A stretch of DNA of 64,000 bases. Source: Polyangiaceae bacterium. GTDB lineage: Bacteria > Myxococcota_A > Polyangia > Polyangiales > Polyangiaceae. The notes beneath the pieces were generated by a model, which saw only the letters and a list, made by a program, of their open reading frames with translations, did not search any database and was not told the origin of the DNA. Of the stretch, positions 29,014 through 37,176 are shown one piece after another; position 1 is the first letter of the stretch, and each line of letters starts with the position of its first letter. A program made the translations under genes and the position numbers. The stretch lies in assembly GCA_022842465.1 (NCBI GenBank), contig JALHPN010000006.1, positions 1 through 64,000 on the forward strand, given 5' to 3'.

Positions 29014-29622
29014 TCATCGGGTCCGCCCAGGCTTCGTCGCGAAGCCCGAGAGGATTGACGAGACGGCGTCGTTCCAAACCGAACGAGCTTCCCTCGGCGA
29101 ACCAAGCGCTCCCGCGATCTCCAGCGACGCGAGACCATGGAGGAGCGCCCAGACCTCGTTGACGACAGCTTCACGCTCGCGACCGACGATCCGCTTCTGC
29201 GCGATCGCGCGATCGATCGCGTCGTAGACGCGTACGAGTCCGCCCCGGGCCCGTGCTTTCGCCTCGGGCAGTGGCGTGAACCCGGGCACGGGGCGGCCGA
29301 CGACCAGTGGGTAGAGATGCGGGTGCTCTAGGGCCGCCTCTCGGTACGCGTGCGCGAGCAGGAGCAGCTCCGCGATCGGATCTTCGTCGCGCCGAACCGC
29401 GAAGTGGCGCTTGGCCAGAGTGTCCGCCATCTCGAGGTACATCGCCGAGATGAGCCCGTCCTTGCCGCCAAACACGCTGTACACCGCTCGCGTCGTTGTC
29501 CCCACCGCGTCCGCGAGCCGGCGTATCGAGAGCGCCTCCGGGCCCTCCTGCGAGAGGAGCTCCCCAGCGGCCTCGATCAGCCGCGCCTTCGTCTCCGCAC
29601 CGTGTTCTTTCGGGCGTCCCAT
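29014..29622 (-). CDS. TetR-family transcriptional regulator
   Basis: This 202-aa protein begins MGRPKEHGAETKARLIEAA and has the TetR helix-turn-helix at about 28-50 (LSIRRLADAVGTTTRAVYSVFGGKDGL). The C-terminal ligand domain belongs to the group with YREAALEHPHLYPLV, typical of TetR_C-like (WHG) regulators. It is divergent from the nitrilase-like gene, with only 45 bp between the two start codons. It therefore very likely represses that gene and itself through the AT-rich repeats between them. Confidence 0.9.
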   Translation of the reverse strand: MGRPKEHGAETKARLIEAAGELLSQEGPEALSIRRLADAVGTTTRAVYSVFGGKDGLISAMYLEMADTLAKRHFAVRRDEDPIAELLLLAHAYREAALEHPHLYPLVVGRPVPGFTPLPEAKARARGGLVRVYDAIDRAIAQKRIVGREREAVVNEVWALLHGLASLEIAGALGSPREARSVWNDAVSSILSGFATKPGRTR

Positions 29623-29640
29623 CACTTGACAGAATAACGC

Positions 29641-29667
29641 AACGATGTAACGAAACACTGTAACAAA
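29641..29667. promoter_or_regulatory. probable TetR operator: repeated TGTAAC motifs between divergent genes
   Basis: The 45-bp gap between the TetR start (29622) and the nitrilase-like start (29668) is unusually AT-rich. It contains two near-identical units, TGTAACGAAA and TGTAACAAAA, separated by four bases. A TTGACA lies just upstream at 29626-29631. The repeats end at the ATG of the plus gene, so the transcript may be leaderless or begin very close to the start codon. Confidence 0.55.
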
Positions 29668-30909
29668 ATGTTCCTGCCTGTCCTCGGATGGCTCGTCCTC
29701 ACACCGGTCGCCCTCCTGGCGCTCCTGCGCTCACCGGCGGAGGCGGCCGTCGCGGCCGCGGTCACGGGAGCGCTCGCGAGCGCATCGACATGCTGGTCTC
29801 GGACGCTTCGCCACCTGATCCCCCTTTCCGCGGTCCCGAGCGCGTTGAGCTGGGGCGCCTGCGCGTGGCTCGTCGCGTGGCTCGTTCCGAGTCCCTGGTT
29901 CGTCGTGGCATTTCCGGCCGCGATGGTCGTGGCGACGCTTCCGCTGCGTCTCATCGGCGCGCCGCAGTTCGTGAGCAACCCCTTGGTTCGAACGCAGGAG
30001 CGGTGGCTATTCGTGGTGCACACCGCGCGGTTCGGCGGCGATCTCACGACGACCGGCCTACTCGCGACCGCAGGCGCATCTCTCGCCCTCGGTATCCGCG
30101 GCGACCTCCTCCCCGCAGCCGTGGGCGGGGCAATCGTCGCGTTGATGCTCACGCTCGGATGGGCAAGCTATCGTCGCGCGGTCCAGCGTATGGCTCGCGG
30201 TCGTCGCCTGCGCGTCGCGGCGGTGGTGGTCGACGGAAGGCCACCCGCAAACGGCGAGCTCACGGGTCTCTGGCCCGGCGAGTCGTCCGAGTACCGCGAT
30301 GTAGCGGGAACGCTCGCGCGCTACCGATCGCACGTCGAGACGGCAGCTCACGAAGGCGCGTCGTTGATCGTCCTTCCAGAAGCGAGCGCGTGGCTCCTAG
30401 GGGACGACCGCGCGCACTTCCGTCAGCAAATCGAGGCCTGGGCGAGCGGGCTCGAGGTCACAATCGTCGCGCCGTACTTCGACGCGACCACGCCGAAGAA
30501 CATGCTCCTCGTAATCGATCGGACCGGTGTGGTCGGCAGCTACGAGAAGCAGCATCCCGCGCGCGGGATCGAGCCACCGTGCACGAACAAGATGGAGGTC
30601 GGGCCCTTCGTGTCCCAGAGCGGACTGGCGGTCTCGACCGCGATCTGCGTGGATCTCGACTACGCGGACACGGCGCGTTCGGCGAGGACTGCAGGCGCGG
30701 TATTGGCCGCTCCGTCGAACGACTGGCACGGCAGCTTTGCCTTGATTCATCACCGAAGCGCCGTATGGGCCGCCGTCGTCGGCGGCGTCCCCATCGTCCG
30801 CGCGACCGGGCACGGGATCTCGGCGATTTACGACAGTGCAGGCCGCGTCGTCGGTCAGCAAACAAGCGCTGATGGTCCCGTCGTTCTCGTCCGCAACGTC
30901 AGCGTTTGA
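29668..30909 (+). CDS. membrane-anchored nitrilase-superfamily (apolipoprotein N-acyltransferase-like) protein
   Basis: This 413-aa protein has about five hydrophobic segments in residues 1-170 followed by a carbon-nitrogen hydrolase domain. The Glu-Lys-Cys triad is visible: E238 in VLPEAS, K294 in YEKQHPARG and C327 in AICVDLDY. A membrane part ahead of a nitrilase domain is the layout of Lnt, which acylates lipoproteins. The membrane part is shorter than in E. coli Lnt and the rest diverges, so it is probably a paralogue with another acyl or amide substrate. Regulation by the divergent TetR gene also argues against the housekeeping Lnt. Confidence 0.8.
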   Translation: MFLPVLGWLVLTPVALLALLRSPAEAAVAAAVTGALASASTCWSRTLRHLIPLSAVPSALSWGACAWLVAWLVPSPWFVVAFPAAMVVATLPLRLIGAPQFVSNPLVRTQERWLFVVHTARFGGDLTTTGLLATAGASLALGIRGDLLPAAVGGAIVALMLTLGWASYRRAVQRMARGRRLRVAAVVVDGRPPANGELTGLWPGESSEYRDVAGTLARYRSHVETAAHEGASLIVLPEASAWLLGDDRAHFRQQIEAWASGLEVTIVAPYFDATTPKNMLLVIDRTGVVGSYEKQHPARGIEPPCTNKMEVGPFVSQSGLAVSTAICVDLDYADTARSARTAGAVLAAPSNDWHGSFALIHHRSAVWAAVVGGVPIVRATGHGISAIYDSAGRVVGQQTSADGPVVLVRNVSV

Positions 30910-30959
30910 GTGGGTATCTCCATGGAGGACGCGGCGTGCTCGGTTTCTCGTGGGGTCCA

Positions 30960-31249
30960 CCGTGGATTGCACTGCATCCGGCGCGGGCCGCGTCTGGCAC
31001 CGCCGCGGCTTCAGCCGCTTCTGGGCTCGGCGGTCTCGTTGCGCGGGCCGCCAGCGCTCGATGGCGATCGGACGGAAGAACCACTACGGGTCGCGGCCGC
31101 GCCGTGGACCGAGGTGGCAGCGGTGCTGTATTCGCTCATCGAGTCGGCGAAGCGCGTCGGTGTCGATCCTGCCGACTGCCTGTCGTGCCGCGCAAGCCGC
31201 CGTCGCCGGCCAAGAGCCGCAGCTCCCGCACGAGCTCCGCGACGCCTAG
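30960..31249 (+). pseudogene. IS66-type transposase remnant (C-terminal part, frameshifted)
   Basis: Three short stretches in two frames together read like the C-terminus of IS66-family transposases. First comes AIGRKNHYGSRPRRG from 31064, then EVAAVLYSLIESAKRVGVDP in a second frame at about 31110-31170, then AVAGQEPQLPHELRDA back in the first frame, ending at a TAG at 31249. At least two frameshifts are needed. No zinc-finger or catalytic part is present and I see no inverted ends. It is a dead fragment. Confidence 0.7.
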
Positions 31250-31314
31250 CACGCGAGTCCTCGCCGCTCACGACGTGGCACGGCGAGGTGTCATGACCCG
31301 CGTGATCCCCGCCG

Positions 31315-33306
31315 TCAGGCCGTGATCTTCTCGGCCTCCGCGGCGTCGAGCGCGGAGCGGACGGCGCGGAGCAGGTCGGCCTCGAGGAACGGCTTCGGGA
31401 GCAGGAGCGCCCCTTCCTCGAGCACCCCGTGCCGGGAGATCGTCTCGTCGTCGTAGCCTGACATGAAGAGGACCCGGGGCACCCCGTAGTCCTCTCGGAG
31501 CCGAGTGGCGAGATCGCGCCCGGACATCTGCGGCATGATGACGTCCGTGAGCAGGAGATCGATCGCGCCGCGGCGCGCTTCGCAGATCGCGATGGCCTCC
31601 TCGGGAGTCCCCGCGTCGACCGCGACGTAGCGTTGCCGCTGGAGCAGCTGGCAGACGAGGTGCCGGCTCGTCTTCGAGTCGTCCACCACGAGGACGGTCT
31701 CGCCGCGACCGAGCGCGGGGGCCGTGGAGGGCGCGGCCTCGACCGGCGAAGCGACCGGTACCGGCGACGTGATCGCCGGGAAGAAGAGGTCGATCGTGGT
31801 GCCGACGCCGACCTCGGTGGACAGGCGCGCGTGGCCCCCGGCCTGACGGACGATCCCGTGGACGCTCGAGAGGCCGAGGCCCGTGCCCGACGCGCCCTTG
31901 GTCGTGAAGAAGGGCTCGAACGCCCGGGCGGCCACGTCCGACGGCATCCCAGCGCCGTCGTCCTGGATGCGGACGTGCACGTAGCGCCCCGGCTGCACGT
32001 CGATGAAGTGCGCCGCTTGCTCCTGACCGATGTCGACGTTGTCGGCGGAGATGAGCAGCCTGCCCCCGCGCGGCATCGCGTCCCGCGCGTTGAGCGTGAG
32101 GTTCAGAAAGACTTGCTCGATCTGCGGGAGCCCGACGCGGACGACCTCGAGATCGTCGTCGAGCTCGAGCACGAGCTCGATGCTGTCGCCGATCGTCTGC
32201 CTGAGCAGGCCCTCCAGCCCCACGATCACGTCCGTCAGGATCAGCGGGACGGGAGTCACGATGTCGCGGCGTCCCACGAGGAGCATCTGGCGTGTGAGGT
32301 GCGCCGCGCGCTGCGCCGTCGAGACGAGCTCGTCGAGCTTCTCGCGCTGACCGGGATCCACGATCTCGTGCCGCAAGAGGGCCGCGTAGTTGAGGATGAT
32401 CGCGAGCAGGTTGTTGAAGTCGTGCGCGACGCCGCCGGCGAGGCGCGCCACGTTCTCCATGCTCCGCGCCTGCACGAGCTCGGCCTCGAGTTGCTCGCGC
32501 TGCCGGTCGGAGCGCGCGCGCTCGATGGCGTTGACGAAGATCTCTCCCGCGATCCGGAGGAGCGCGACGTCCGCCTTCGGCCAGCTCTTGCGCCGCCGCA
32601 CGGAGTCGAAGCCGACGAAGCCCACCACCCTGTCCTGGTAGATCATCGGGATCGCCAGGACCGAGAGGATGCCCTGCTCCTGGAGGAAGCGCCGCTCCTC
32701 CTCCGGGAGCAGGTCCACGTCCGGGACGTCGATGACGCTCCGCGCACGCATGTTGCGCGCCCACCAAGGCAGGGTCGTGAGCAGGAGCCCCTGGAGCATG
32801 TCGATCTGCGGCTCGATCCCCTCTGCGCACCACTCGTGGGTGTTGTCCATCGCGGCGCCGTCAGGCGTCGAGCGGAAGATGTAGGCGCGGTCGACGCCCG
32901 CGAACTCGCCGATGGAGCGCAGCGCCGCCGTGAGCTCGCGGTCGATCTCCTCGCCCGCGAGGTTCACGAATTTCGTCGAGAGCTCGGTGATGAGCTCCTG
33001 GAACGCGCGCCGGCGCCCGGGCGTCTCCCCGACCTCCCCCTCCGTGAAGAGGAGCGACACTGCCCCCTCCACACTGCCGTCCGTCGTGGCGACCAGCGGC
33101 GCGTAGAGGCACTCGTAGACCTGACCGTCGCGCTCGACCGCGAAGCTCGACGTTTCGCCGGCGAGAGCGCGCGCGACGTGCTCCGCTTCTGCGCGCTCCG
33201 GCTCACCCCCAGACGCAGGGGAGCCGCCGGCGAGCCGCCCGCGCGTGCGGAGAGCTCCGTCCGTACCCCAGACCTGCAGAGCCGTCAGCCGCCTTGGCAC
33301 TTTCAC
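31315..33306 (-). CDS. hybrid sensor histidine kinase (GAF, HisKA, HATPase, receiver)
   Basis: This 663-aa protein starts at a GTG. The N-terminal 95 residues look like the second half of a PAS domain, so the sensor end may be truncated. A GAF domain spans about 105-265 (AGVDRAYIFRSTPDG, VLAIPMIYQDRVVGFVGFD). The phospho-accepting His295 lies in GGVAHDFNNLLA. The ATPase N box is NLTLNARDAMP, followed by DDGAGM and GTGLGLS. A C-terminal receiver has VVDDS and phospho-acceptor Asp588 in LTDVIMPQMSG. No transmembrane helix is seen. The hybrid form suggests a relay to an unseen partner. It lies between two transposase remnants. Confidence 0.9.
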   Translation of the reverse strand: MKVPRRLTALQVWGTDGALRTRGRLAGGSPASGGEPERAEAEHVARALAGETSSFAVERDGQVYECLYAPLVATTDGSVEGAVSLLFTEGEVGETPGRRRAFQELITELSTKFVNLAGEEIDRELTAALRSIGEFAGVDRAYIFRSTPDGAAMDNTHEWCAEGIEPQIDMLQGLLLTTLPWWARNMRARSVIDVPDVDLLPEEERRFLQEQGILSVLAIPMIYQDRVVGFVGFDSVRRRKSWPKADVALLRIAGEIFVNAIERARSDRQREQLEAELVQARSMENVARLAGGVAHDFNNLLAIILNYAALLRHEIVDPGQREKLDELVSTAQRAAHLTRQMLLVGRRDIVTPVPLILTDVIVGLEGLLRQTIGDSIELVLELDDDLEVVRVGLPQIEQVFLNLTLNARDAMPRGGRLLISADNVDIGQEQAAHFIDVQPGRYVHVRIQDDGAGMPSDVAARAFEPFFTTKGASGTGLGLSSVHGIVRQAGGHARLSTEVGVGTTIDLFFPAITSPVPVASPVEAAPSTAPALGRGETVLVVDDSKTSRHLVCQLLQRQRYVAVDAGTPEEAIAICEARRGAIDLLLTDVIMPQMSGRDLATRLREDYGVPRVLFMSGYDDETISRHGVLEEGALLLPKPFLEADLLRAVRSALDAAEAEKITA

Positions 33307-33317
33307 CGCCCCCTAGT

Positions 33318-33345
33318 CAGTGCACCGCGATCAGTGTACCGCGAA
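33318..33345. repeat. tandem 14-bp direct repeat upstream of the histidine kinase
   Basis: Two adjacent copies (CAGTGCACCGCGAT and CAGTGTACCGCGAA, two mismatches) lie 12 bp before the kinase start. Tandem 14-mers suit a response-regulator-type binding site; this is inferred from layout alone. Confidence 0.5.
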
Positions 33346-33382
33346 ACGCACTCGGTACCGCACAGGGCAGAGCGAAAGGACA

Positions 33383-33432
33383 CGCCTGCGGCGGGACGGC
33401 GAATGTCGAGCTTGCGCCTGCGGCGGGACGGC
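33383..33432. repeat. 18-bp direct repeat at the edge of a transposon remnant
   Basis: CGCCTGCGGCGGGACGGC occurs at 33383-33400 and exactly again at 33415-33432. It sits between the histidine kinase promoter and the IS91-like remnant and may be residue of an insertion event. Confidence 0.6.
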
Positions 33433-33593
33433 CTGAAGTCGTCGGCCTTTCGTCATGAGCGCACACGAGCTCACGAGATCCGGCCACCGAGACGCGGCGC
33501 GACGCATCGGCTTGCCGCCGCTCCAGCACGCCGTCACCACCGGCGGCCTTCTCGCCCTCGCGCCGCTCCTCGGTTGCTCGTCGACACCGGCGC

Positions 33594-34589
33594 GTGGTGG
33601 CGTGGCTCGCGCGCCGAGGCCTGCTCCGTGACGAGCACGCCTCGAACGAGTCGCCGCGTTGCAGCCCGCGTGAAGCCATGACCCTCGCGGGGATGCAGCG
33701 CGGCACGCTCGAGATGGCGAAGGAGCCCACGCGCCCTGGCGAGCCCGCCGTGACCGAGCTTGCCGCATGGCCCCCTCGCGCCAGCGACGCCGCGGTGCAC
33801 GAGCGCGTCGACCTGCACGCCAGCGTCCATGTCCCTGCCCACGACGACCGCGCGCGCGAGCGCCTGTGCCGCTACCTCGCCCGTCCGGCCTCTTACCCCT
33901 TCGGGTATCGCGAAGCGCGTTCCCCGGCGCGCTTCGGCGTGCGTCGCGATGGCCTCGTCGTCTACCGGGTGAAGCGCACCGGGCGTGGACGCGTCACGCA
34001 GCGGGGGATGACGCCGAGGGGGTGTCTCGCGCGTCTCGCGGCGATGGTGCCCCCGCCGCGGTATCCGCTTCTTCGGCTGCACGGGGTGCTTGCGCCCCGC
34101 CACGCATGGCGCGCGCGCGCCGTACCGTGCCCGCCCGAATCGCATGCAAGGTGCACGAGCTCCTCGCCTCCGAACCGCGCGTACTCCAAGGCGGAAGTGA
34201 CGGCAGGTGCAGAGCTGGCGGCCGCCGTCGTTCCGCCGCCTACGCTCCCGAGGCCGTCCGGCCCGCGTGGGACGGGCGAGGCGGCGCTCGTCCCGACCAC
34301 GGAGCTGGTGCCGACCCGGGCCCTGCTCGAGACCGGCGCAGCGTCTCAGGTGGCGCCGAACATCCTGTCCGTCCCGCACTGGGCGCGACTTGTCGGCGGC
34401 GAGCTCTACGCGCCGATGTCGCGTCTCGACTGGGCAACCCTCTTGCGCCGCACCTTCGACGTGGACGTGAAGCACTGCCTCGCGTGCGGTGGCCGCAGGA
34501 CCGTCCGCGCTGTCGTGACCGCCGCGGCCGCCATCGCCCGCCTGCTCGGCGCGCTCCGTCGCTCGCGCGATCCGCCCGCCGCCGCCTGA
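33594..34589 (+). pseudogene. IS91-like transposase remnant, N-terminus lost
   Basis: A 331-codon frame matches the C-terminal half of IS91-like putative transposases common in myxobacteria. Recognisable pieces are VDLHASVHVPAHDDRARERL, CRYLARP, YRVKRTGRGRV, MTPRGCLARLAA, LHGVLAPRHAWRARAVP, and the ending RLDWATLLRRTFDVDV-KHCLACGG. The zinc-finger and tyrosine catalytic part that should precede it is absent, and the frame start lacks a proper N-terminus. A Cys pair near the end survives. It is almost certainly inactive. Confidence 0.75.
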
Positions 34590-34806
34590 CCTCGCTCGGG
34601 GCGCTGCGCGATACGTCGCGCCGTGGCCGCCACGTGCCCGGCGCGCGCCGAACGCCCCTCCCTTGTCCAGCGCAAGCGGGAAAACGCCCCCATGACGGTA
34701 GGCGCGCGGGCCCAGCGACTCTTCCTTGGGAGCCTTGCCCCGCTATCTCGTCCTACTCTCCTTCGGCCGACCGCCGCTCTCGACCGTGAGGCCGTCGCGG
34801 CTCCGC

Positions 34807-35400
34807 TCAAGGCGCCGTGACGACGTTGTAGTTCCCGCCGCTCTCGTCGATCGCTCCGCCGACCAGCTCGAGCACCGCCGGGGAGATCGAGATGAGCCGC
34901 AGGCGCGTGCGGACGTGCGCGCTCTTGCCCAGCGCGCTCGCGCGCACGCTCGCGTAGGCGCCGCACGCGTCCGCGGACCCGACGCGGATCTCCGCCATCG
35001 AAGACTGCCGTACAGTGCCGAGCCGGAGTCCGGACGTGCAGTCGCCGAGCACGAGCCGCCCGCTCTCCGTCTGGTCGTCGATCACGTCGATCTGCGTGCC
35101 TGGGGCCTCGCACGACCTTCCGTCCTCCCCGAGAACGGTCACGTTCTCACTGGCCTCGCCAGGCGAGGGGTCTGCCTTCCGGACGACGCGTACGCGCTCG
35201 GAGATCGTGCATCCGAACGCGCTCGGCGCCTGCCACGACGGCGCGAACGGCCCGGTGGCCCCGAACCAGGGCCATGGGTTCGTCGTGCGGATCTCCTCCG
35301 TTCCGTCTTCGTCGGCGCACCCGATGTTGGCGAGCGACGCGACGAACACGAGCGCGACGATGACACGAGCAAACACGGACGTGCGCGGGCGGAAGCTCAT
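34807..35400 (-). CDS. lipoprotein of unknown function
   Basis: This 197-aa protein has a signal peptide ending LANIGC. The mature part has a W-rich start (TTNPWPWFGATGPFAPSWQAP) and then a beta-rich domain with five cysteines. It resembles small immunoglobulin-like envelope proteins. No family is recognised. It is divergent from the lipoprotein beginning at 35720. Confidence 0.65.
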   Translation of the reverse strand: MSFRPRTSVFARVIVALVFVASLANIGCADEDGTEEIRTTNPWPWFGATGPFAPSWQAPSAFGCTISERVRVVRKADPSPGEASENVTVLGEDGRSCEAPGTQIDVIDDQTESGRLVLGDCTSGLRLGTVRQSSMAEIRVGSADACGAYASVRASALGKSAHVRTRLRLISISPAVLELVGGAIDESGGNYNVVTAP

Positions 35401-35719
35401 GGGGACAGGAGGAGCAGAGGATGTGCCAACGAAGGGCGTCGCACGATTCTACGCGAAATCGGATGCTCTCCGTCCCGCCGCCCGCGGTGGATCACCGCTC
35501 GCCCTGGTGACGGTGCCCGCGCCCGCGATGCGGGTGGCACACACGGCACGACCGCACCGCGCGAGGCACCGCGTCAGGGCGCGATGCGGCTCGAGACGAA
35601 GGACGATCCGCGATGCAAAGCGGCGCGAGATGGGGTTCGACGAGCTCGCCGAAGGACGGAGGAGAGGCGCGCGCGCCGAAAGATCGCGACGGGCGCGGTC
35701 CCGGCGGCTCTTCGGGAGG

Positions 35720-36520
35720 ATGCACTCTTCCTCTCGTACCGGTCGATGCCGGCTGCGACGCTCGCGGCGCGTCGGACGCGGGGCTGCGCTCTCGCTCGGC
35801 ATCGCCGCCGTCGTCACCTTCGCTGCCGCGGCCGGGTGCGCGGCGGACGACGGGCTGGCGCGCACTTCCGACGCAAGGCCGCGCGGGTCGCCCGACGGCG
35901 AAGCACCGTGTGGAGCGTCGATGACGTGCGAGAACGCACCTCTGCTCGGCACGATCTCCGGCGACTCGGACGCGGGGAGCTTGACCGCGCAGGGATCGAC
36001 GTCGATGTGGCTCCGCGCGCGTGTCACCGAGAACGAGAACGGATGGAGCGGTGTTCCGATGCGGTTCCGCGCGACGCTCACGCCGCCCCGCGGCGCGAAG
36101 TACGAGCTCTACGCGTACGGGGACACGGGGGAGCGAGCTCCCGACGGCGGCTCGCTCGCGGATGCCGGCGGTCTCGTCGAGGTGACGAACCGAAAGCGCA
36201 GCGCGTCCTCCGCGCTCCCATGGTCGGTCGGTGCGGACCTCGAGCCGCAGGCGTCTCACGTCGCCTGCAGCCCCGTGTCCGCGTTGTCGTGCGTCGGGCG
36301 CGTGCTACGCCGCGGTCGTGATGGTGACTTCGCTTCGCCGCCGGCTCGGGTCCTGCCTCGCGCTCGCAGCGCTCGTCCTGAGCGGCGCGTCCACGGTCGT
36401 GGCCGTCGCCGCATGCGGCTCGGAAAGCTCGCCCGCGGAGACCGTCGCGCCCGCGGAGACCGTCGCGCCCGCGGACGCCGCGACGGCAGACGTCGCGCCG
36501 CCGCAGCCGGATCCTCGTGA
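35720..36520 (+). CDS. lipoprotein gene, probably frameshifted near its 3' end
   Basis: The start gives an RR-containing signal peptide with lipobox AAAAGC at about residue 38. Residues 40-150 have good coding character with a LWLRARV-like beta strand (STSMWLRARVTENENGWSG, then ATLTPPRGAKYELYAY). From about 36180 the frame turns into low-quality Arg-rich sequence and continues 200 bp into the next gene, which starts at 36321 in another frame. The natural stop is therefore probably in a different frame, with a small indel near 36180-36230. The last 100 residues should not be trusted. The start has no good ribosome-binding spacing. Confidence 0.5.
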   Translation: MHSSSRTGRCRLRRSRRVGRGAALSLGIAAVVTFAAAAGCAADDGLARTSDARPRGSPDGEAPCGASMTCENAPLLGTISGDSDAGSLTAQGSTSMWLRARVTENENGWSGVPMRFRATLTPPRGAKYELYAYGDTGERAPDGGSLADAGGLVEVTNRKRSASSALPWSVGADLEPQASHVACSPVSALSCVGRVLRRGRDGDFASPPARVLPRARSARPERRVHGRGRRRMRLGKLARGDRRARGDRRARGRRDGRRRAAAAGSS

Positions 36521-37046
36521 CGCCTCCGCCGACAGTCGGGGCGAGGCGGACGCGGCGACGGACGGAGGCGACGACGCGAGCACGTCGAGCGGCTTCCCCG
36601 GCTGCGCCTCCGCAACGAACGTCGCGCCCGCGGTCGCGTCGAAGGACGAAACTGCGACGAACACAGCGATGGGCACGGGGGGGCCGATCGCCTCGGGGAT
36701 CTACGAGCTCGTCGAGGACGCTCAGCGCGGCGGCGGCACCTTCGTCCCACGGACGACACGCATCACGCGTTTCGTCGAAGCGACGACCCCGGAAACGGGG
36801 CACTTCCATCAGGTGACCACGCGCGCGGCCGGCGGGAGCGAGATCACGACCTGGCAGGCGGGTACGTACCAGACGGGAACGACCGGCGGACGGCCGTACC
36901 TCGCCGAGATGGTCACGTGCGACGCGACGACGGACTCGGGCACGACAGTGACGACGTACGGCTACACCGCCGCCGCGTCCGGTGCGCTCACGATCGTCTT
37001 CACCGGTACCCCGCAGACGGTCTTGCGCTTCGCGCGTCGGCCCTGA
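36321..37046 (+). CDS. lipoprotein with PAETVA repeats and a beta domain
   Basis: This 241-aa protein has a signal peptide ending AVAAC. An 18-bp tandem repeat at 36432-36467 codes for AETVAP units in an acidic low-complexity linker (residues about 37-95). The folded part contains strand-rich FVPRTTRITRFVEATTPETG and ends TIVFTGTPQTVLRF, like a lipocalin-size beta domain. No known family. It follows closely a frameshifted lipoprotein gene and could be cotranscribed with it. Confidence 0.7.
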   Translation: MVTSLRRRLGSCLALAALVLSGASTVVAVAACGSESSPAETVAPAETVAPADAATADVAPPQPDPRDASADSRGEADAATDGGDDASTSSGFPGCASATNVAPAVASKDETATNTAMGTGGPIASGIYELVEDAQRGGGTFVPRTTRITRFVEATTPETGHFHQVTTRAAGGSEITTWQAGTYQTGTTGGRPYLAEMVTCDATTDSGTTVTTYGYTAAASGALTIVFTGTPQTVLRFARRP

Positions 37047-37176
37047 TGCGGTGTCCGTGGTCGGGGACGAGCTCGTCGAGCTCGTACGCGCGCGTTTGTA
37101 TGGACCCGTGATCCGCCCGACTGCTCCACGTAGACCGGCGCCGACGTACTGAATAGCCAAGCCACCGCCCGCGTCT

